In this document: piece by piece, positions 43,783 through 51,186 of the stretch
Layout of the letters: each line of letters begins with the position of its first letter
Numbering within the stretch: the stretch's first letter is position 1
NCBI RefSeq assembly: GCF_030269605.1
Contig: NZ_BSTQ01000006.1
Location: 1 to 64,000, forward strand
DNA length: 64,000 nucleotides
Reading direction: 5' to 3'
From: Lentzea sp. NBRC 105346
GTDB taxonomy: Bacteria; Actinomycetota; Actinomycetes; Mycobacteriales; Pseudonocardiaceae
Position numbers and translations under genes: made by a program
The notes under the pieces: model-generated
The model's input: only the letters and a program-made list of their open reading frames with translations
What the model was told of the DNA's origin: nothing
The model's database searches: none

Positions 43783-45369
43783 ATGAACGAACAGATCGCG
43801 ATCGGAGCCCGCCTGCTCACCGTCGCGGACGCCGTGCGGATCGCCCGCGGGGGCAAGCCGGACGTGCGGCTCGACGACGCGGCGGCCGCCCGCATGACGG
43901 CATCGGTCGAGCTGAAGAACCACCTGATCGCCACCGGGCAGCCGATCTACGGCGTCACCACCGGGTTCGGTGCGAGTTGCATCCGGCAGATCGGTGCCGC
44001 GAAGACCGTTGCGCTGCAGCGCAACCTGGTCCAGTACCACCTCAACGGCAGCGGACCGATCGCGCAGCCGGACGTGATCAGGGCGACGATGGCCGTCCGG
44101 GCGAACTGCCTGGCGCGCGGGTATTCGGGGGTGCGGCCCGAGGTCGTCCGGCTGCTGCTCGACTGTCTGCGCCACGACGTGTTGCCGCTGATCCCGGAGC
44201 GCGGCTCGGTCGGCGCCAGCGGCGACCTGGTCCCGTTGTGCTACCTGGCGAACCTGCTCACCGGCGAGGGCGACGTGCTGTTCCGGGGCCGGGAGACCAC
44301 GGCCGAGGAAGCCCTGAAGGAGTGCGGGCTCACGCCGGTCACCCTGGAGGCGAAGGAAGCGCTCGCCCTGATCAACGGCACGTCGTTCATGACCGGGTTC
44401 GCGGCGCTCGCGTTGCACGACGCCGAGGAGCTGGCGTTCGCGGCGGACCTGTGCACCGCGCTCGCGTCCGAGGTGCTGCTGGGCAACCGCGGGCACTTCG
44501 ATGCCGTGATCCACGATCAGAAGCCGCACCAAGGGCAGGTGCGCAGCGCCGCCCAGGTGCGGGAGCTGCTCGCCGGCTCCGGGCTGTCCAAGGACTACCC
44601 GCAGGTCCTCGGCGCTCTGCCGGCGATCGAGGACGGGTCGTTCCTGGAGCTCAACCACTCGATCCAGGACCGCTACTCGGTGCGGTGCGCGCCGCACGTG
44701 GTCGGCGTGCTGCGCGACACCACGCGGTGGGCGCGCGAGTGGCTGGAGGTGGAGATGAACTCCACCAACGACAACCCACTGTTCGATGTGGACAGTGGCA
44801 ACGTGTACAACGGCGGCAACTTCTACGGCGGGCACGTCGGGCAGGCGATGGACTCGCTGAAGACCGCGGTCGCGTCCGTCGGTGACCTGCTGGACCGCCA
44901 GCTCGCGTTGATCGTCGACGAGAAGTTCAACAACGGGCTCACGCCGAACCTCATCCCGCGGTTCACCGATGACGACGATCAGGGCCTGCACCACGGGTTC
45001 AAGGGCATGCAGATCGCATGCTCGGCGCTGACCGCCGAGGCGTTGCGCAACACCATGCCGGCCACGTCGTTCTCGCGGTCGACCGAGGCGCACAACCAGG
45101 ACAAGGTCAGCATGGGCACGATCGCGGCTCGCGACGCGCGCACCGTCGTCGAGCTCGTGCAGAATGTCGTCGCGATCCACCTCCTGGCGTTGTGCCAGGC
45201 CGCTGACCTGCGTGATCCGGCGAAGCTCGGGGCGGGCACGCGGGCGGCGTACGAACTGGTGCGCTCCGAGGTCGCGTTCCTCGACGGCGACCGCAGGCTC
45301 GACCACGACGTCGCCGCGGTGACGGAGATGGTGCGCGACGGCGCGCTGCGCAAGGTGTGTGGTTGCTGA
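43783..45369 (+). CDS. MIO-dependent aromatic amino acid ammonia-lyase or aminomutase (HAL/PAL/TAL family)
   Basis: A 528-residue protein. YGVTTGFGASC lies at the N-terminal side. The self-cyclising Ala145-Ser146-Gly147 in GSVGASGDLVPL forms the MIO cofactor. NGTSFMTGFAALALHDAEEL and EMNSTNDNPLFD are family motifs. The selectivity position has His86-Leu87 (QYHLNG), like tyrosine-specific members, which hints at tyrosine but does not prove it. The ATG at 43783 follows GAGAAGGTG. In natural-product clusters such enzymes make cinnamates or beta-amino acids. Its stop shares one base with the Rieske gene start. Confidence 0.88.
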   Translation: MNEQIAIGARLLTVADAVRIARGGKPDVRLDDAAAARMTASVELKNHLIATGQPIYGVTTGFGASCIRQIGAAKTVALQRNLVQYHLNGSGPIAQPDVIRATMAVRANCLARGYSGVRPEVVRLLLDCLRHDVLPLIPERGSVGASGDLVPLCYLANLLTGEGDVLFRGRETTAEEALKECGLTPVTLEAKEALALINGTSFMTGFAALALHDAEELAFAADLCTALASEVLLGNRGHFDAVIHDQKPHQGQVRSAAQVRELLAGSGLSKDYPQVLGALPAIEDGSFLELNHSIQDRYSVRCAPHVVGVLRDTTRWAREWLEVEMNSTNDNPLFDVDSGNVYNGGNFYGGHVGQAMDSLKTAVASVGDLLDRQLALIVDEKFNNGLTPNLIPRFTDDDDQGLHHGFKGMQIACSALTAEALRNTMPATSFSRSTEAHNQDKVSMGTIAARDARTVVELVQNVVAIHLLALCQAADLRDPAKLGAGTRAAYELVRSEVAFLDGDRRLDHDVAAVTEMVRDGALRKVCGC

Positions 45370-46631
45370 TGCTCTCCGTTGAGCGCAACGAAACCCTGAC
45401 GCGGTTCGGCGCGGGCACGCCGATGGGCGAGCTGCTGCGCCGGTACTGGTGGCCGGTCGCGATCAGCTCGCAGGTGCGCACGCACGACCTCATGCCCGTC
45501 CGCGTGCTCGGCGAGGACCTCGTGCTGTACCGGCTGCTCGACGGCAGCGTGCACCTGCTCGAAGACCGCTGCCCGCACCGCGGCGCCGCGTTGTCGCACG
45601 GCATCGTCGAGGTCGACGGGCTGCGTTGTCCTTACCACGGCTGGCTTTTCGACGGCAGCGGCTCGTGTCTCGAACAGCCGGGTGAGCCCGAGTCGTCCAC
45701 GTTCGCGCATCGCGTGCAGGCGCGGGCCTACCCGGTCGAGGAACTGGGCGGCCTCGTGTTCGCATACCTCGGTCCGCAGCCGGCGCCGGTGCTGCCGTTG
45801 TACGACCTCTTCACGTGGGACGACGCCATCCGTGACGTCGGGTGGGCGGTCGTGCCGTGCAACTTCGTGCAGATCATGGAGAACGCGGTCGACCTCGACC
45901 ACGTCGCGTGGCTGCACGGGCGGTACAGCGAGTGGCTGGCGAGCCGCGGCATGCCCGTCGAGATCCCGCGCACGTTCTCGAAGCTCAACCAGGAGACGGC
46001 GTTCGAGAAGACCGACTACGGGATCCTCATGCGGCGCAAGCTGGAGGGGCAGGACGCTTCCGCGGACGACTGGTCCGTCGGGCATCCGCTGGTGTTCCCG
46101 AACATGCTGCGGCTCGGCGGTGGCGGCAGCTTCGGTTTCCACCTGCGCACGCCGATCGACGACGAGCACACGTTGCTGCTCTGGTACACGACGTACAAGC
46201 CGGGCGGGCTGCCCGTGCCCTCGCCGGGACCGGTGTCCTGCTACGAGGTGCCGTGGCAGTGGGAGGACGGCAGCTTCCGCCTCGACCACGTCGAGGGCCA
46301 GGACATCATGGCGTGGGTGACGCAGGGGCGGATCAGCGACCGTTCGCGCGAGCATCTCGGCACCGTCGACCGCGGCGTGATCATGTTGCGGCGCATGTAC
46401 TTCGAGCAGATGGAGCGGGTGCGCATCGGGATGGACCCGATGGGCGTGCACCGGAGCGGCGGCGTCATCGACCTGCCGCAGGAGAACGAGAAGTTCGGCG
46501 AGGGCACCGGGTTCGTGCGCGACTTCCTGTCCGCCGCGCACGCCAGGTTCAGCACGCGGGTGGACGAGATCGTCCGGCGGTACGCGGAGGTGGGCCTTGA
46601 CGTCTCCGGCGCGCTGCCCGTGGTGCGGTGA
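45369..46631 (+). CDS. Rieske non-heme iron oxygenase
   Basis: A 420-residue protein. The Rieske [2Fe-2S] ligands are Cys68-His70 in CPHRGAALSHG and Cys87-His90 in CPYHGWLFDG. The catalytic domain has ENAVDLDHVAWLHGRYSEW, the usual D-x2-H-x4-H type iron ligands. It probably hydroxylates or demethylates an aromatic intermediate and needs a reductase from elsewhere. The ATG at 45369 overlaps the previous stop by one base (TGATG). Confidence 0.9.
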   Translation: MLSVERNETLTRFGAGTPMGELLRRYWWPVAISSQVRTHDLMPVRVLGEDLVLYRLLDGSVHLLEDRCPHRGAALSHGIVEVDGLRCPYHGWLFDGSGSCLEQPGEPESSTFAHRVQARAYPVEELGGLVFAYLGPQPAPVLPLYDLFTWDDAIRDVGWAVVPCNFVQIMENAVDLDHVAWLHGRYSEWLASRGMPVEIPRTFSKLNQETAFEKTDYGILMRRKLEGQDASADDWSVGHPLVFPNMLRLGGGGSFGFHLRTPIDDEHTLLLWYTTYKPGGLPVPSPGPVSCYEVPWQWEDGSFRLDHVEGQDIMAWVTQGRISDRSREHLGTVDRGVIMLRRMYFEQMERVRIGMDPMGVHRSGGVIDLPQENEKFGEGTGFVRDFLSAAHARFSTRVDEIVRRYAEVGLDVSGALPVVR

Positions 46632-46644
46632 GGAGCTGGCCCTC

Positions 46645-46752
46645 GTGCAGGAGTTCTGGGTGCGCGACGAGAGCTGGTTCTCCTGCTGGTGCGCCGCCTG
46701 CGGGCGGTCGTTCGAGCTCGTCGTGGCGGGGGATCGGATGGTGATCGGATGA
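46645..46752 (+). CDS. 35-residue Cys/Trp-rich peptide
   Basis: A tiny ORF from the GTG at 46645, nine bases after GAGGAG. The core is WFSCWCAACGRSFE, three cysteines in C-x-C-x2-C. Its TGA overlaps the ATG of the glycosyltransferase (ATGA). It could be a small zinc or iron-sulfur partner, for example of the Rieske enzyme, or a peptide substrate. No family recognised. Confidence 0.5.
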   Translation: MQEFWVRDESWFSCWCAACGRSFELVVAGDRMVIG

Positions 46753-47765
46753 AGGTCCTGTTCTCGGCTCCGGCCGGCGTCGGGCACTGCCTGCCGCTGG
46801 TGCCGCTGGCGTGGGCGATGCGTACGGCGGGACACGACGTCGTGCTGGCGACGACCGGACGTGGTGCCGCGGGCCTGGACGCCGTGCTGTCGTGCGGCCT
46901 GCCGGTCGTGGACGTCGCACCGTCGGCGGATGTCGACCGGGTGTTCGGGCGGTTCACGTCCGATCCGGGCTTCCGGGCGACCACGCGGCAGGCGCGCTCA
47001 CCGGGTGACCTCGCGTTCGCCGCGACGGTGTTCGCCGAGCTGGCCGCGCTGATGCGTGACGGGCTGCTGGCGTTCGCGCAGACGTGGGGCCCGGATGTCG
47101 TGGTGCACACGCCGTTGGACGGCGCCGGCCCGCTGGTCGCGGCCAAGCTCGACGTGCCCGCCGTGCAACACGGGATGAGCTTCGCGGAGACGACGCGGAC
47201 CGGGTTCCTGATCGCCTCGGCGATGGGGGAGAGCTGGCGGCCACCGGTGTTGTCGCTCGACGTGACGCCGCCGTCGCTGCGGCTGGCCGAGGGACTCGGC
47301 CGGTCGATGCGGTACGTGCCGCCCTCCGGCGGGCGGATGCCGGTGCTGGACGACCGGCCGCGCATCGCGCTGACGTTCGGAACCGTGCTGCCTTCGTTGC
47401 CGCAGCTGGACTTCGGCGACTACGAGGTGGTGATCGCGGGGACGCAGACCGCAGCGGGCGCGCGGACGCTGGGGTGGGTGCCGCTCGGGTCGTTGCTGGC
47501 GCGCTGCTCGGCGGTGATCCATCACGGTGGTGCGGGAACGACGTTGACGGCGCTCGCGCTCGGGGTGCCGCAGCTGTTGCTGCCGCAGGGTGCGGACCAC
47601 TTCGTGAACGCCTCGGCCGTCGTGCGGTCCGGTGCCGGGGTGGTCGGTGGCGACGTGTCGGCCGTGCTGGAACCGCAGGTGCGCGAGGCGGCGGCTCGGG
47701 TCGCCCAGGAGATCGCCTCGCTGCCGCCGCCTTCGTCGTTCGTGTCCACAGTGGAGGAATTGTGA
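46749..47765 (+). CDS. GT1 (macrolide-type) glycosyltransferase
   Basis: A 338-residue GT-B enzyme. It starts MKVLFSAPAGVGHCLPLVPL. The nucleotide-sugar site is VIHHGGAGTTLTALALGVPQ followed by LLLPQGADHFVNA. The length is shorter than usual macrolide glycosyltransferases (about 400). It should attach a sugar to the cluster product, although no sugar-biosynthesis genes lie nearby. Both ends overlap neighbours by four bases. Confidence 0.9.
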   Translation: MKVLFSAPAGVGHCLPLVPLAWAMRTAGHDVVLATTGRGAAGLDAVLSCGLPVVDVAPSADVDRVFGRFTSDPGFRATTRQARSPGDLAFAATVFAELAALMRDGLLAFAQTWGPDVVVHTPLDGAGPLVAAKLDVPAVQHGMSFAETTRTGFLIASAMGESWRPPVLSLDVTPPSLRLAEGLGRSMRYVPPSGGRMPVLDDRPRIALTFGTVLPSLPQLDFGDYEVVIAGTQTAAGARTLGWVPLGSLLARCSAVIHHGGAGTTLTALALGVPQLLLPQGADHFVNASAVVRSGAGVVGGDVSAVLEPQVREAAARVAQEIASLPPPSSFVSTVEEL

Positions 47766-48769
47766 CCGCGGTGCTGTCGGAGGGCGTCGTCTCCGGCGCC
47801 ACGGACGAGCTGTTCTCCGTCGGCTCGATCACCAAGCTGTTCACCGCGACGCTCGTGCAGCGGCTCGTCCTCGACGGGATGCTCGACCTCGACGCGCCGG
47901 TGCGCACGTACCTGCCCGAGTTCGAGGTGCCGTTCACGACGCGGCACCTGATGACGCACTCGGCCGGGTTCGAGGGCGACGTGTACGTCGACTGCGACCT
48001 GACGCGGTTGCCGCAGATCACGCCGCCGGGTTCCGTGCACTCCTACAGCCAGACCGGCTGGCAGGTCGCGGGCTTGCTCGTGGAGTCGTTGCGCGGCAAG
48101 CCGTTGCCAGTGCTGATCGACGATCTGGGGCTGCCCGGCATCGACGCGTGGGAGGCGCGGGGGCACTACGGCCTGCGCGCCTCGACGCGCGGGCTGCTGG
48201 AGTTCGCCCGGCTGCACATGGAGGATCCGGCGCTGGCGGTGATGCGGGACGTGCACGCTCCCGTGCCGGACCGGTATCTCGGCGGGGCGTGGGGCCTGGG
48301 CTGGCGGATCCTGGCGCCGGGTGTGGCCGGGCACGAGGGCAACTCGCCGGGGGAGCACGCGATGCTGGTGGTGACGCCGTCGTTCGCGGTCGCCCTGCGC
48401 GGTGAGCCTGCCAAGGTGCACGCGTCGCTGCGGTCGTTGTTGCCGGAGATCCCGCGGTTCCCCGGCCCACCGGCGACTCCGATCCCGGTCGATCCGCATC
48501 GCGCTGTCGGGGTGTACGCCTCGATGTCGTTGCGGGAGGAGGTGTTGGTCCGTGACGGCGAGGTCTGGCTGCACGTCGAGCCGCTGCGGCCCGATGTCGC
48601 CGAGCTGATCCCGGAGCAGACCGTGCGCGCGGTGCAGTTGCTGCCGGATCACCTGGTGGCGGTGGAACCGGTGCGGGGCCTGCACCACGTGCACGTCCTG
48701 CTCGGCGACGACGGCACGGGCCGCGCGACGATGCTGCACAACAGCCGGGCTCAGCCTCGCGTGGCTTAG
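47762..48769 (+). CDS. beta-lactamase-fold serine hydrolase
   Basis: A 335-residue protein with the catalytic S-x-x-K in FSVGSITKLFTA (Ser22, Lys25) and YSQTGWQ as the Y-x-N-like second motif. HLMTHSAGF is a class C / EstB type feature. The nucleophile lies unusually close to the N-terminus and there is no signal peptide, so it probably works in the cytoplasm, as an acyltransferase, esterase or amidase on the cluster product. The GTG start overlaps the glycosyltransferase stop (GTGA). Confidence 0.82.
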   Translation: MTAVLSEGVVSGATDELFSVGSITKLFTATLVQRLVLDGMLDLDAPVRTYLPEFEVPFTTRHLMTHSAGFEGDVYVDCDLTRLPQITPPGSVHSYSQTGWQVAGLLVESLRGKPLPVLIDDLGLPGIDAWEARGHYGLRASTRGLLEFARLHMEDPALAVMRDVHAPVPDRYLGGAWGLGWRILAPGVAGHEGNSPGEHAMLVVTPSFAVALRGEPAKVHASLRSLLPEIPRFPGPPATPIPVDPHRAVGVYASMSLREEVLVRDGEVWLHVEPLRPDVAELIPEQTVRAVQLLPDHLVAVEPVRGLHHVHVLLGDDGTGRATMLHNSRAQPRVA

Positions 48770-48770
48770 T

Positions 48771-48823
48771 GCTATGGGGGGAGCTTTCCAAGCGCTGGGC
48801 GCTTGGAAAGCTCCCCCCATAGC
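48771..48823. terminator. perfect 25-bp hairpin between convergent genes
   Basis: Arms 48771-48795 and 48799-48823 are exactly complementary around a 3-base loop (TGG). It fills the whole gap between the serine hydrolase and the response regulator. It probably stops transcription both ways. Confidence 0.88.
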
Positions 48824-48824
48824 G

Positions 48825-49469
48825 TCAGCCCAGGTTGAGGTAGGCCAGGACGGCGCGGACCCGGCGGTGCTCGGAGTTGCTCGGCTCGAGGCCGAGCTTG
48901 GCGAAGATGTTGCCGACGTGCTTCTCCACCGCGCCGTCCGACACGACCAGCGACGACGCGATCGCCGCGTTCGACAGGCCCTGCGCCATCAGGCTGAGCA
49001 CCTCGCGTTCGCGCGGGGTCAGCGAGTCGACCGGGCTCTTCTTGCTGCGCACCATGAGCTGTGTGATCACCTCGTGGTCGATGCTGGTGCCGCCGTCGGC
49101 GACGCGGCGCACCGCCTCGACGAACTCGGCGACGTCCGCGACGCGTTCCTTCAGCAGGTACCCGACCCCGCTGGCCCCGCCGGCCAGCAGCTCGACCGCG
49201 TACCGCTCCTCGACGTACTGGGAGAGCACGAGCACCGGCAGGTTCGGCGTGCGCTTGCGCGCCTCGATCGCCGCGCGCAACCCCTCGTCGGTGAACGTGG
49301 GCGGCATCCGCACGTCGACGACACACAGGTCGGGCTCGTGCTCGGCGACCGCGTCGAGCAGGTCGTCCCCGTTCTCGACGGCCGCGACCGTCTCGATGCC
49401 CTCGTCGGCCAGCAGGCGCTGGACGCCCTCCCGGAGGAGGACCGAGTCCTCGGCGATCACCACGCGCAC
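48825..49469 (-). CDS. NarL/FixJ-type response regulator
   Basis: A 214-residue protein. The receiver domain has acidic Glu7-Asp8, phospho-acceptor Asp52 in LCVVDVRMPP and a Lys in YLLKERV. The LuxR-type helix-turn-helix is LTPREREVLSLMAQGLSNAA and VVSDGAVEKHVGNIFAKLGL. The GTG start at 49469 overlaps the histidine kinase gene by 13 bases, so they form one two-component system. Confidence 0.92.
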   Translation of the reverse strand: MRVVIAEDSVLLREGVQRLLADEGIETVAAVENGDDLLDAVAEHEPDLCVVDVRMPPTFTDEGLRAAIEARKRTPNLPVLVLSQYVEERYAVELLAGGASGVGYLLKERVADVAEFVEAVRRVADGGTSIDHEVITQLMVRSKKSPVDSLTPREREVLSLMAQGLSNAAIASSLVVSDGAVEKHVGNIFAKLGLEPSNSEHRRVRAVLAYLNLG

Positions 49470-50680
49470 GGCAACTCCGCTCGAATCACGGTCGGCCCGC
49501 CCTCGGGGCTGACGACCACAACAACACCGTCGATCGTGGCGGCCCGGTCCGCGAGACCCGCGAGCCCGCCGCCCGGCCGCAACGTCGCCCCACCCTGGCC
49601 GTTGTCGGTTACTTCGACCAGCACCCCGGTCTCGGTTCGGTTGACCTTGACCGTGGCCCTGGTCCCGTTCGAGTGCTTGGTGATGTTGGTCAACGCCTCG
49701 GCGACCGTGAAGTAGGCCGCGCTCTCGACGCTCGTCGGCGGCCGCGGCTCCACGTCCACCTGCAGTTCCACCTCGATCGGGCACCGCGCCGCCAGCGCAC
49801 TCAGGGCCGGGTCCAGCCCTCGGTCACCCAGAACGCTCGGGTAGATACCCCGCGCCAGGTCCCGCAGCTCCTTGATCGCCAGTTTGGCGTCCGCATGCGC
49901 CTCTTCCAGCAGTTTCTTGGCTGTTTCGGGGTCGCTCCCCATCTTCGACTTCGCGCGTCCCAGCCCCATGGCCACCGCCACGAGCCGCTGCTGAGCCCCG
50001 TCGTGCAGATCCCGCTCGATGCGCCGCCGCTCGGCCTCGGCCGCCTCGACGCCCCGCGCCCGGCTGGACTGCAGTCGTTCCGCCTCGACACTCAGCAGCT
50101 CGGCCCGGCTCGGCCCGAGCAGAGCGTGCGCGAACCGCCCGTGCGCCATACCCAGCGCCCGCGTGGCGTAAATGCCCAGCGGAACCAGCAGCAGACCCAG
50201 CGCGGCCAGCGGCAACGCCGTCACGAACGAGTCGATCACCCACCCGGAGATGACGATGTCGAACATCGAGTACTCGATCCAGAACGGCACTCCGACGAGG
50301 GTCGCGATGACCGACCAGATGGCCACGACCGCACTGAACTCCAGCGCCCCGACCGGCAGCAACAGGACGAAGTACAGGAACGACCGCCACACGGCCGGGT
50401 CCAACGCCTTCTGCCGCGCACCCCGGAGGCCCGTCGTTTCCGCAGGTAGCGGCGGTGTCGCGATGTCGACTTTAAGCGCAGACCGCACCCACGCCCGCTC
50501 CAGCTTCGCCGCCCCGCGCGTGAGCTCGACCGTCCCGTAGAGCAGCACCAGACCGATCCCCAGCGGCGCCAGGCCCAGTCCCACGGCCACCAGAGTCACC
50601 AGCAGGACGAACCAGAAGATGCCGGAGGCCAGGTTGAGCAGCAGATACAGGCCGGCTGCGAGCGGGTTCGGTTTCGTCAT
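49457..50680 (-). CDS. NarL-partner sensor histidine kinase (HisKA_3)
   Basis: A 407-residue protein. The N-terminal membrane domain has several hydrophobic helices (LLNLASGIFWFVLLVTLVAV and further pairs). The dimerisation/phospho-His motif is RRIERDLHDGAQQRLVAVAM. The ATPase motifs are TVAEALTNITKHS, VEVTDNGQGG and GGGLAGLADRAATIDG. The sensor region resembles actinobacterial kinases responding to envelope signals. The ATG at 50680 was chosen. Confidence 0.9.
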   Translation of the reverse strand: MTKPNPLAAGLYLLLNLASGIFWFVLLVTLVAVGLGLAPLGIGLVLLYGTVELTRGAAKLERAWVRSALKVDIATPPLPAETTGLRGARQKALDPAVWRSFLYFVLLLPVGALEFSAVVAIWSVIATLVGVPFWIEYSMFDIVISGWVIDSFVTALPLAALGLLLVPLGIYATRALGMAHGRFAHALLGPSRAELLSVEAERLQSSRARGVEAAEAERRRIERDLHDGAQQRLVAVAMGLGRAKSKMGSDPETAKKLLEEAHADAKLAIKELRDLARGIYPSVLGDRGLDPALSALAARCPIEVELQVDVEPRPPTSVESAAYFTVAEALTNITKHSNGTRATVKVNRTETGVLVEVTDNGQGGATLRPGGGLAGLADRAATIDGVVVVVSPEGGPTVIRAELPCAW

Positions 50681-50813
50681 GGGTCCAAGCATGGCGTTGT
50701 AGCTGGTCAGAGACCATGCGGCCAACCAGCGTGCAGAGGGTGGGGACAGCCCTACCGGCACTGGGAATGAACTCGTTGGCCCCCGTCGTTATGCTAGGCG
50801 GTACCAACACAAC

Positions 50814-51186
50814 GGGGGTGAACGGTTTCGACTGTGGACGTTGATGCAAGGGAAGCGTGCCGGTGCAGGCGAGAGACCACCGCAAGCGTCATCGCAAACC
50901 AATAAGCGCCACGTCTAACGACAAGCGCGCGTTCGCTCTCGCCGCCTGAGGCGAGTAGCAACGCTGTCGGCCTGGAAGTGCCTTCGGTCCAGTAGCCGGC
51001 ATCAGCTAGAGGGCTTACCAGCAGTTCCGGTCGCGGGGACTGTTCGGGACACTCACAGCGACTGGGCCCGTCACACCAGCTAGTCCGCGTGATTGGTGGG
51101 GTCAAGCAGAGACATAGCGGACTGCGCACGGAGAAGCCTTGCTGAGACGCCAGAGGACCCGGGTTCGATTCCCGGCACCTCCACCA
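50814..51186 (+). ncRNA. ssrA: tmRNA
   Basis: About 373 bases. The acceptor stem pairs GGGGGTG (50814-50820) with CACCTCC (51176-51182), followed by an encoded ACCA. The 5' part reads GAACGGTTTCGACTG, diagnostic of tmRNA. The tag ORF ends NDKRAFALAA followed by TGA (50917-50949). The T-arm is GGGTTCGATTCCC. It acts with SmpB (40438-40914) in ribosome rescue. The 3' end is the integration site of the element to the right. Confidence 0.96.
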
